Source of the DNA: Meiothermus sp. CFH 77666 | Lineage (GTDB): Bacteria; Deinococcota; Deinococci; Deinococcales; Thermaceae | DNA: 64,000 nucleotides | Direction of reading: 5' to 3' | Assembly: GCF_017497985.1 (NCBI RefSeq) | Contig: NZ_JAGDFV010000013.1 | Span: forward strand, 26,940 to 90,939 | In this document: in pieces, positions 19,337 to 30,582 of the stretch | How positions within the stretch are numbered: the stretch's first letter is position 1 | Layout: each line of letters starts with the position of its first letter | The notes under the pieces: generated by a model | Databases searched by the model: none | What the model saw: only the letters and a program-made list of their open reading frames with translations | Told to the model about the DNA's origin: nothing | Translations under genes and position numbers: made by a program

Positions 19337-20175
19337 CTATGACTTTCCAAACCGGCGCCCGGCGATGAAACGGTCCACCCAGCGGTCGGGTAACATACGC
19401 GCCAGAAGGGCCCCGACTCTGGCATCCCGCCCCACCACATAGCGGGTTTTGGGGCGGGCCGAGACCAGGGCTTGCTCCACAACCTTAGCCACTTCGTTGG
19501 GGTGCAGGCCTCTGCCGTCCTGGCCCCGGATATAGCGCAGGATGCCGTCAATAGCACCACCGTAGAGCTGGGTGGCATCAGGGGAAAGCTGCTCTTTGAG
19601 TGCCTCGCCCCAGGCAATCCCCTTGCGCCAGATGGGCGTCTGGATATTGCCGGGCTCGATGATGGACACTTCGATACCCCAGGGTGCCAGCTCCCGCCTG
19701 AGGGCATCGCCAATGGCCTCGAGGGCAAACTTCGAGGCCGCATACGGCCCCATCAGGGGCGCCGCTACCCGCCCGCTGATGGAGCTCATCAGGACTATCC
19801 GCCCTCTGGCCTCCCGCAGCAGGGGCAAAAAGGCCTGGGTGACGGCCACCTGTCCAACCACGTTGACCTCGAGCACCCGCCTGAGCTCCTGCAAGGGCAC
19901 AAACTCGAGCGGCCCCGCCACCGCAATCCCGGCATTGTTCACCAAACCCTCGAGCTTTGGTGTTTGGGTGAGGACAAACTGAACCGCCTTGCGAATAGAG
20001 GCTTCGTCTGCCACGTCCAGCAGAACCGGCGTCAGGTGGCCTTTTGACTTTTGCTGCAGGGCTTCGGCATCGGTATTTTTGCGCACCCCGGCAAAAACCC
20101 GGTAGCCCCGGTCTTGCAGCCACAGCGCACAGGCCTCCCCGATGCCGGTCGAGGCGCCGGTAATCAGCACGGTTT

Positions 20176-20179
<4 letters not shown>
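19337..20179 (-). CDS. Short-chain dehydrogenase/reductase
   Basis: This is a 280-residue NAD(P)-dependent oxidoreductase. The Rossmann motif is TGASTGIG (residues 7-14), followed by NNAG, the catalytic SSISG serine and YAASK. The start is GTG at 20179 and overlaps the acpS stop by 4 bases (GTGA), so the two are co-translated. The frame remains open far upstream but runs inside acpS, so the longer version is rejected. Pairing with acpS hints at a role in lipid or acyl metabolism; the substrate is unknown. Confidence 0.88.
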
Positions 20180-21941
<1,762 letters not shown>

Positions 21942-22094
21942 TGGGTGAGAACCGCCTTTGGTCGAACGCTTTCAACACAGTAGGAGCCGTGAGGCAGGGA
22001 GCAGGGGACAGCGGTTGCAGGCCACCACCCACCTCCTACCACCAACGCCCGCCTTGTGTATGGTTGAAAGCTGGTTCCCAAAGTTGGTGTAAGC

Positions 22095-22316
22095 TCACTC
22101 TTCTTCAGCCTCGAGCCGCTTCAATAGCTCCTTGAGCTGCGCCTTCTGCTGACCCTCTTCCATCCCATCGGCCAGTTTTTCGATGGCCAGGCGCACCACC
22201 TCGGACTTGGAAACCAGTTGCTCGGGGCTGGATAGCTCGTAGGCCAGCCTGGTCAGGAGCGCGTCCTGATCATCGCTGATAACTACCTGCAAACGCTTTT
22301 TTTCTTTTTTGGGCAT
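22095..22316 (-). CDS. Ribbon-helix-helix DNA-binding protein
   Basis: The 73-residue protein has a basic start (MPKKEKKRLQVVIS) forming the predicted beta strand, then two helices with SKSEVVRLAIEKL, the usual RHH/CopG second helix. The tail is a charged helix (LKELLKRLEAEEE). Such proteins bind operators as dimers or tetramers. It faces murA across about 180 bases rich in GAGTAT/ATACTC boxes, which I propose are its own operators. No toxin gene lies next to it, so an antitoxin role has no support. Confidence 0.75.
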   Translation of the reverse strand: MPKKEKKRLQVVISDDQDALLTRLAYELSSPEQLVSKSEVVRLAIEKLADGMEEGQQKAQLKELLKRLEAEEE

Positions 22317-22337
22317 AACCGATATACGTTGGGGCAG

Positions 22338-22472
22338 TACGAGTATGGTAACGGTAGAATACTCGTATGCGTTTCTGACTAAACTTTAGCACGTTACATT
22401 TGTGCTTGACAATACGATTCTAACTTACTATGCTCATAGTGAGTATCATGTGTAAGTTGCTCAAGGATACTC
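22338..22472 (+). promoter_or_regulatory. murA promoter with four GAGTAT operator boxes
   Basis: A near-consensus promoter, TTGACA (22406-22411), 17 bases, TATGCT (22429-22434), points towards murA. Around it lie a 9-bp inverted repeat, TACGAGTAT (22338-22346) and ATACTCGTA (22359-22367), a second repeat, GAGTATC (22441-22447) and GATACTC (22466-22472), and CTATG-CT-CATAG covering the -10 box. The paired GAGTAT sites on both sides of the promoter suggest a looping or cooperative repressor, probably the adjacent RHH protein (inferred). Confidence 0.65.
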
Positions 22473-22499
22473 GATGGTAGCCAGGAGATGAGCCCTCGT

Positions 22500-23783
22500 A
22501 TGGATCGAACCCTAATTATTCGCGGCGGAATCCCCCTTAGCGGCGAACTTCGCATTTTCCCAGCAAAAAATTCCGCTCTAAAGCTCATGGCCGCCAGCCT
22601 GCTCACCGACGAGCCGGTTACCCTAACCGAGGTTCCACGCCTGCGGGATATTGACGTTTTACTCGAGCTTCTAGGGCACCTGGGCACCCGCCACGCCTGG
22701 GAGGGCCGCACCCTGCACCTGCACACCCCCGAAATTCTCTCCACCCAGGCTCCCCTCGAGCTCGTCAGCAAAATGCGGGCCAGCTTCAATGTGCTTGGCG
22801 CTCTGGCCGCCAGGGCCGGTGAGGGAACCGTACCCCTGCCGGGGGGCTGCAATTTTGCCGAGCGCCCGGTAGACCAGCATATCAAGGCCCTGCGTGCCCT
22901 CGGCTTTGAGGTCAGCACCGAGGTCACCGACCAGGGCGTGGCCTACACCGCCAGGCGGCATAAACCCGCCTCGGGCCGGGTGGTTTACGACCTCCCTACC
23001 CTGGGCGGTACCGAGCAGGCCCTGATGGCTGCCGCTTTAGGGGGCGAGGCGGTGCTGGTCAACACCCCGCAGGAGCCCGAGATTGTAGACCTGTGCAACT
23101 TCCTGACCCGGATGGGTGCTGAAATCAAAGGGATTGGCAGCAGCATCCTGCACATTAAGGGTAAGCCCAGCCTGCGCGGGGTGCGCTACAGCGTGATCCC
23201 CGACCGAATCGAAGCGGGTACTTACCTGTTTGCAGCCGCCGCCACCCGGGGCTCCATCACCCTCACCAACGTGGAGCCTTTCCACATGGATGCCGTCCTG
23301 GACAAGCTAATCCAGTCGGGCCACCACATCACCACCGGCAAGGACTGGATCCGCCTGGAGTCCACTGCCCACCCCCAGCCCTTCAACATCGAGGCCCGCG
23401 AGTATCCCGGCTTCATTACCGACCTGCAACCCCCCGCCACAGCGTATCTGGCCACCGTACACGGCACCTCGCTGGTTTCCGACCGGGTCTATCCGGATCG
23501 CTTTACCCATGCCAGCGAGCTTGCCCGCATGGGCGCCGAGATAACCCTGAGAGAGCGCACCCTGATGATCCAGGGGCGTCACCTGACCGGAGCCGCCGTT
23601 GAAGCCCGCGATATTCGCGCGGGTGGGGGGCTGATCATTGCCGCGCTGGCCGCCGAGGGCGAGAGCCACATCGCCGGTATGCAGTACATTGAGCGGGGTT
23701 ACGACGACATCGAAAACCGCCTGCGGAGCCTGGGCGCGCAGGTGGGCGTACAGGCACCCGAGCTGGCTTTAGCGGCTGACTGA
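22500..23783 (+). CDS. murA: UDP-N-acetylglucosamine 1-carboxyvinyltransferase
   Basis: MurA adds enolpyruvate from PEP to UDP-GlcNAc, the first committed step of peptidoglycan synthesis. The 427-residue length fits the family. The N-terminal FPAKNSALKLMAASLL substrate-binding stretch is present. The catalytic loop reads PGGCNFAERPVDQHI, keeping the Cys that fosfomycin attacks (position usually 115). The family segment DRIEAGTY and the later DLQPP stretch are also seen. The start at MDRTLIIRGG is preferred to an ATG 12 bases upstream because it matches the family N-terminus; AGGAG directly abuts the upstream ATG. Confidence 0.93.
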   Translation: MDRTLIIRGGIPLSGELRIFPAKNSALKLMAASLLTDEPVTLTEVPRLRDIDVLLELLGHLGTRHAWEGRTLHLHTPEILSTQAPLELVSKMRASFNVLGALAARAGEGTVPLPGGCNFAERPVDQHIKALRALGFEVSTEVTDQGVAYTARRHKPASGRVVYDLPTLGGTEQALMAAALGGEAVLVNTPQEPEIVDLCNFLTRMGAEIKGIGSSILHIKGKPSLRGVRYSVIPDRIEAGTYLFAAAATRGSITLTNVEPFHMDAVLDKLIQSGHHITTGKDWIRLESTAHPQPFNIEAREYPGFITDLQPPATAYLATVHGTSLVSDRVYPDRFTHASELARMGAEITLRERTLMIQGRHLTGAAVEARDIRAGGGLIIAALAAEGESHIAGMQYIERGYDDIENRLRSLGAQVGVQAPELALAAD

Positions 23784-23795
23784 AACACCCTTCAG

Positions 23796-23885
23796 GCATT
23801 TTGAGCCATCCAACATCAAAATAGCTTTGTCCTGGACAGGACTGTGGCCGCCTGGAAACCGGCCACGTCTGCGAAGAGCACGATA
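23796..23885. repeat. Interspersed 90-bp repeat A, copy 1
   Basis: This 90-bp element just after murA matches one at 37806-37895 along its whole length: both begin GCATTTTGAGCCATCCA, carry GGACAG-ACTGTGGCC-like cores, and end in a CGATA word. Both sit directly downstream of a gene end. Confidence 0.75.
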
Positions 23886-23988
23886 GTGTGGGTTTTGCAA
23901 ATGAGTTTGGCAAATTCGGAGCCGCTTTGGTAGCGCCTTTTACCCATGGTCAGCATCTGGGCGCCCAGGCTTTTATCGTTTTCCCCTT

Positions 23989-24119
23989 TCCCTCTCCCCT
24001 TGCGGGAGAGGGTGGCGACAGCGCCTGCAAGTTTGGTGCTCCTTTTGCCAAATAAAACTATTCTCGCGGTAACCGCTGTCGCCGGGTGAGGGGTTGAAAC
24101 AACCATATCCAGGTAAATG
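23989..24119. repeat. Interspersed palindromic repeat B, copy 2
   Basis: This is the same family as 14261-14398: CTCTCCCCTTGCGGGAGAGG, GTGGCGACAGCG, then CGCTGTCGCCGGGTGAGGGG and a CATATCCAGGTAAAT tail. It lies between murA and prfB. Confidence 0.75.
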
Positions 24120-24185
24120 ATAAGAGCCTATCTGGGCACCTCAGGCGTTTGACGTAGAGGCCCAGAAACCCTAGACTCAAGTGCT

Positions 24186-25284
24186 ATGGATTTGCAGACC
24201 CTACAACACCGGCTCGAGGCCCTCCGGGGGTATCTTTGACATCGCCGGCAAAGAAGCCCGCCTGAGCGAACTCGAGCAACAAATCAACGACCCCCACCTC
24301 TGGGACGACCCGGCCCACGCCCGCAAGGTCTCGCAGGAGTCGGCCCGGCTGCGCAAGGTGGTGGAGGGGTTCAAGCGCCTGGAGTCCGATTTGCAAGGGA
24401 TGCTGGAACTCTGGCCGGAGCTTATGGCCGAAGAGCGGGAGCAGATGCAGCCCGAGCTCGAGCAAGCCGGGCGCGAGCTGGAGGATCTCTACCACCAGAC
24501 CCTGCTCTCCTTCCCTTACGCCGAAAACGCCGCCATCGTAACCATCAAACCCGGCGCAGGGGGCACCGAAGCCTGCGACTGGGCCCAGATGCTCTACCGC
24601 ATGTACACCCGCTTCGCCGAGCGCCACGGTTTTACCCTGGAGCTGATCGACCTGGAGCCGGGGGCCGAGGCCGGCATTGACTACGCACAGTTCATCGTGC
24701 GCGGCGAAAACGCCTTCGGACTGATGTCCCCCGAGGCCGGGGTACACCGTCTGGTGCGGCCCTCCCCCTTCAATGCCCAGGGCAAACGCCAGACCAGTTT
24801 CGCCGCAGTTGAGGTGATGCCCGAGGTAGACGAATCGGTGGACATCCAGATTGCCCCCGAAGACCTTCGCATCGACGTAATGCGCTCCCAGGGCAAGGGC
24901 GGCCAGGGGGTAAACACCACCGACTCGGCGGTGCGCGTCGTACACCTGCCCACCGGCATCATCGTGAAGTGCCAGGTGACCCGCAGCCAGCAAAAAAACA
25001 AAGAGATGGCCATGAACATCCTGCGCTCCAAGCTCTTCGAGATTGAATACAGGAAAAAGCAGGAAGAGCTGGCCCGGCTCAAGGGCGAAAGCCGCCCCAT
25101 CGAGTGGGGCAGCCAGATCCGGAGCTACGTGCTGGACAAGCAGTACATCAAAGACCATCGCACCGGCGAGATGCGCCACGACCCCGAAAACGTGCTGGAC
25201 GGCGATCTGGAAAGCCTGATCTGGGCTGGGCTCGAGTGGAAAGCCGGGCGTAGAGAAACGGTTGCTGCAGTCGAGGAAGAGTAG
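24186..25284 (+). CDS. prfB: Peptide chain release factor 2, programmed +1 frameshift
   Basis: RF2 recognises UGA and UAA stop codons and triggers peptide release. The first 17 codons (MDLQTLQHRLEALRGYL) end in CTT followed by an in-frame TGA; shifting +1 there joins to DIAGKEARLSELEQQ and gives about 365 residues. The slippery site GGGGGTATCTTTGAC at 24226-24240 matches the classic prfB signal, with an internal Shine-Dalgarno-like GGGGG three bases before CTT. Downstream are the SPF anticodon-like tripeptide (VRPSPFNAQG) and the GGQ motif (GKGGQGVN). The in-frame TGA therefore senses low RF2 and is not a mutation. A continuous frame starting at a GTG five bases upstream is an artefact of the shifted frame. 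Confidence 0.95.
24226..24240 (+). promoter_or_regulatory. prfB autoregulatory frameshift site
   Basis: GGGGG (24226-24230), TAT, CTT (24234-24236), TGA (24237-24239) and C form the classic +1 recoding signal. When RF2 is scarce the ribosome slips at CTT and bypasses the stop. Confidence 0.92.
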
Positions 25285-25649
25285 AAAAGGTTGCTGTACA
25301 GGCAACCCTACCCAACCAGAGAAAAGCTGTCTTGTTGAGCCTGTGTTTATCAATCGGGGCCTATCAAGCAGCACCACCATGGGCGCAGTACTCCGAGGTC
25401 TGCCCGTTGGGTGTAGCGATATAGACTTGGCAAGAGCGGTTCTCGAGAACAACCCAGCGATCCTCGAGCGGCAAAAACCAGCTCAAAGCAGTTTTTTGCC
25501 GCCCAAAAGTTCGTTACAAAGATTGAGCCGCTCAGAGATCAAGAATCCTGGATTCCAAACAAGATAATTGTCGTCCGCAGGGGCGGCAACATCTAAGAAG
25601 CCTGCGACAAGCCCTCAGAAATCTTGATGGCCAATGCGGCCAAAACGGT
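25285..25649. other. Intergenic region between prfB and acs
   Basis: A hairpin GGTTGC-loop-GCAACC lies at about 25290-25308. Read on the minus strand it is followed by TTTT and may end transcription coming from acs. A 101-codon open frame crosses the region but has no ribosome site and no recognisable features; I do not call it a gene. Confidence 0.4.
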
Positions 25650-27596
<1,947 letters not shown>

Positions 27597-27653
27597 GGTA
27601 TTCCTTTCTGGCAGCGAGAAACAAACCTGACATCTGGTCTGGGCTGACCTTTT

Positions 27654-27766
27654 TACGGTGAGCATAGGCTTATGAGCACAGCCCGTCAAGAAAAAACCTG
27701 GTTTGGAAATGGTAGGAATTTGTCGGTTACTTGACAGCCTGTGAACACCCCGCCACAATAGCGCCA
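27654..27766. promoter_or_regulatory. Divergent promoters of acs and the IclR-ACS gene
   Basis: Minus strand: -35 TTGACG and -10 TATGCT (27684-27689 and 27661-27666, spacing 17). Plus strand: -35 TTGACA (27731-27736) and -10 CACAAT (27754-27759, spacing 17). A short palindrome, GGTC-TGGGCT-GACC (27634-27647), lies just beyond the acs start point and could be an operator (inferred). Confidence 0.6.
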
Positions 27767-27823
27767 ACTACAATTTTCAGGCCGCTCTATCGAGATATGC
27801 AGCTTCCGTTCTTCTGGAGGTTT

Positions 27824-30466
27824 ATGGCACAAAGTCGCAAACTCACCACTGTTCAGGCTGCGCTGCGCGTGCTGGCCTACCTGGCTCAGCACCCAGAAGG
27901 CGTCGAGGCCCCGCAGCTTGCGGCCTTTCTGGGCAAGAGCCTCTCGACTGCTTATGCGCTCCTGGCCAGTCTGGTCTCGGAAGGTTTCGCCGAACGGGAT
28001 GGCAGCGCTTATCGGCTCTCTAAAAACGCCCTGGCCCCGAGCCGCACCCCGTTGGCCGAGCCCGAAAAGCTATCCGATGCGCTCGAGGAGCTGTACCTTC
28101 GCACCCGCGAGCGAACCTACCTGGCCCAGCTAACCCCCGAAGGTAAGCTGCGCCTGACCACCCGGGGCCGACAGGGTTTACCCAAGCTGGCCGGGATAGA
28201 CGACCAGGTTTCCGAGGGCTTCCACGCCCTGGCCATGGGCAAGGCCGTGCTGGCCTTTCTGGAGGCTGAAGACCAGGCAACCCATTTACAAAACCTGAAA
28301 GCATTTACCCGCCTAACCATCACCGACCCCCTGACCCTCGAGGAAGAACTGACCAAGGTGCGCCAGATGGGCTTTGCGGTGGAGATTGAAGAGCACACCG
28401 ACGGCATCTCGGGCCTGGCCGCGCCCATCTTCGGCAAGGACGGGCAGGTGGTAGGGGCTTTCGGGGTGGTGGTGCCCTCGAGGCGGTTTCCCTATGCCTT
28501 CACCCGGCTGGTTCAGGCCGTGCAGGAGGTGGCCCGGGCAGCCTCGAGCCATCCCAGGGCCGAGCCAGCCCCACCGGCCGAGCCCCAGCCCCTGCCGCCC
28601 CAGGAGCCTCCCTGCCTGGGTTCCTCGAGCGAGGAGCAGGCCATATGGCCGCCCAGGCCGCTGGTGCAAAACGCCAACCTGCAGGACTACCCCGCCGAGT
28701 ACCGGCGGAGCCTCGAGAACCCCGAGGCTTTCTGGGGCGCGTGGGCCCAGCGCTTTCACTGGTTCAGCCCCTGGAAGCAGGTGCGGGAGCTCAATCTGCC
28801 GCACCACCGCTGGTTTGTGGGCGCAAAGACCAACATTGCCTACAACGCCCTGGATCGCCACGCCGATGGCCCCAGACGCAACCAGCTGGCCCTGATCGCG
28901 CTGGCAGGTGATGGTACGGTACACAAACTAACCTACCGGGAGCTGCGCGACCTGACCGCCCGCCTGGCCGGTGGACTGCTTTCACTGGGCATTCAGCCCG
29001 GCGACCGGGTGGCCGTCTACATGCCAACGGGTCTGGAAATGGCCCTGACTTTTCTGGCTTGCGCCCGCATCGGGGCGGTGCACGTGGCGGTTCCTGCAGG
29101 TTTGGGGAGCCAGGCTCTGCGCGAACGCTTGCAGGACACCGGGGCCCGCTTGCTGGTGGCCGCCGACCGGATGTACCAGGGCGGGCGCACCCTTTCTTTC
29201 ACCCCTTTGATTGAGGAGGCTACCCAGGGTCTGGAGCTGCCGGTGCTCTGGTTCAGCCGTGGAGATACTTACCGGCCCCTCGAGTTCTGGAACCTGATCG
29301 AGGCTCACCGGCCCACCACCCCCGCCCTACCGGTAGACAGCGAGCACCCGCTTTTCATTCTCTACACCTCTGGCTCTACCGGGAAGCCCAAAGGGGTGGT
29401 GCATGTGCACGGGGGCTACATGGTAGGCATCACCTACCACCTGCGAACCCTGTTTGACCTCAAAGAGGGCGACATCTCCTGGGCCACCGCCGACCTCTCC
29501 TGGATTGTGGGGCACAGCTACGGCCTGTATGCGCCCCTGCTCGAAGGGCTAACCACCGTGCTGCGGGCCGAACGGCTGGACTACCCCGACCCCAGCGGGT
29601 TCTACGAGACCCTGGAAGAGTGCGGGGTCAATGTGCTCATCATCAGCCCCACCTGGCTACGCACCCTGCGCAAGCATGGCGACGAATGGGCTCAGAACGC
29701 CCGGCTCTCCGACCTGCGCCTGGTGGCCAGCGTGGGCGAGTATCTGGCCCCCGAGGTCTGGCACTGGGCCGCCAGGAATCTGGCCCACGTAGTGGACAAC
29801 TGGTGGCAGACCGAGACCGGCGGGCCCTGTCTTTCCACCCCGGTCTGTATGCCGGCCAAGCCGGGCAAGGCCGGTTTCCCTTTGCCGGGGGTCGAGATGC
29901 GGGTCGTTGACGCACAGGGGCGCGAGTTGCCGCCGGGTCAGAAGGGGCACCTGGTCATCTGCAAGCCCTTCCCCCACTTCATGCGAACCTTCTGGAACAA
30001 CCCCGAGCGCTACGCCGAGCAGTGGAGCCGCATTCCCGGCTGCTACGCCACGGGCGACATCGCCGTGCAGGACAGCGAGGGGTATATGGCCCTGCTGGGG
30101 CGTTCGGATGATGTGATCAAGGCCGGGGAGCTTCGCATCGGCACAGCGGAAATCGAAGGAGCCATGCTGGCCCATCCGGCAGTGGCCGAGGCGGCTGCCG
30201 TGGGAATAGCCCATCCCGAGCAGGGTGAGGTGATCAAGGTTTATGTGGTGCTCAAAACCCGTGAGGCCAGCCCCCAGGTACGCGAAATACTGGCCGCCAA
30301 GCTCTCGAGCCACCTCAGACGACAGCTTGGCAACATCAGCCTGCCCACCGAGGTCGAAATCATTGACCAGTTGCCACGAACCAAGAGCGGCAAAATCCTC
30401 CGCCGGCTGCTCAAGGCCCAGGAGCTGGGGGCCGATCCGGGCGATCTCTCTACGCTAGAACCATGA
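27824..30466 (+). CDS. IclR-type regulator fused to acetyl-CoA-synthetase-like enzyme
   Basis: This 880-residue protein joins two complete families in one frame. Residues 5-70 form an IclR winged helix (ALRVLAYLAQHPEG...LSTAYALLASLVSEGFAERD). Residues 90-240 form the IclR effector domain (FHALAMGKAVLAFLE, ISGLAAPIFGKDGQVVGAFG). A Pro/Glu/Ala linker (245-280) leads to an ACS-like module (280-880) with P-loop [23 protein letters not shown] (Trp660-661) and KSGKILRRL (Lys857). The A8 loop reads DDVIKAGELRIGT: the Gly-His of the usual NVSGHR is Glu769-Leu770, while Arg is kept. The start follows GGAGG by 3 bases. The ACS part is a close paralogue of the next gene. I infer an acyl-sensing regulator of acs and the downstream symporter, or a bifunctional enzyme. 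Fusion seen directly; function inferred. Confidence 0.9.
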   Translation: MAQSRKLTTVQAALRVLAYLAQHPEGVEAPQLAAFLGKSLSTAYALLASLVSEGFAERDGSAYRLSKNALAPSRTPLAEPEKLSDALEELYLRTRERTYLAQLTPEGKLRLTTRGRQGLPKLAGIDDQVSEGFHALAMGKAVLAFLEAEDQATHLQNLKAFTRLTITDPLTLEEELTKVRQMGFAVEIEEHTDGISGLAAPIFGKDGQVVGAFGVVVPSRRFPYAFTRLVQAVQEVARAASSHPRAEPAPPAEPQPLPPQEPPCLGSSSEEQAIWPPRPLVQNANLQDYPAEYRRSLENPEAFWGAWAQRFHWFSPWKQVRELNLPHHRWFVGAKTNIAYNALDRHADGPRRNQLALIALAGDGTVHKLTYRELRDLTARLAGGLLSLGIQPGDRVAVYMPTGLEMALTFLACARIGAVHVAVPAGLGSQALRERLQDTGARLLVAADRMYQGGRTLSFTPLIEEATQGLELPVLWFSRGDTYRPLEFWNLIEAHRPTTPALPVDSEHPLFILYTSGSTGKPKGVVHVHGGYMVGITYHLRTLFDLKEGDISWATADLSWIVGHSYGLYAPLLEGLTTVLRAERLDYPDPSGFYETLEECGVNVLIISPTWLRTLRKHGDEWAQNARLSDLRLVASVGEYLAPEVWHWAARNLAHVVDNWWQTETGGPCLSTPVCMPAKPGKAGFPLPGVEMRVVDAQGRELPPGQKGHLVICKPFPHFMRTFWNNPERYAEQWSRIPGCYATGDIAVQDSEGYMALLGRSDDVIKAGELRIGTAEIEGAMLAHPAVAEAAAVGIAHPEQGEVIKVYVVLKTREASPQVREILAAKLSSHLRRQLGNISLPTEVEIIDQLPRTKSGKILRRLLKAQELGADPGDLSTLEP

Positions 30467-30582
30467 AGGCATTCCCGAGTACGTATAAAGCCTCTCCGCA
30501 CTACCCGTGCTGCCCCTGAAATGCTCCCAAACAGCATTTGCCCCTCTCTCCCACTGCCAAGATAAACCCCTCAGGAGGCCCC

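Noticed and set aside
22095..22316. RHH protein as the antitoxin of a toxin-antitoxin pair
   Set aside because: No small toxin-like frame is adjacent; its neighbours are rsmF and murA.
24186..24239. prfB as a pseudogene because of the early TGA
   Set aside because: The TGA sits in the canonical recoding signal and the rest of the gene is intact.
25262..25567. 101-codon plus-strand frame after prfB
   Set aside because: It starts inside prfB, has no ribosome site and no recognisable features.
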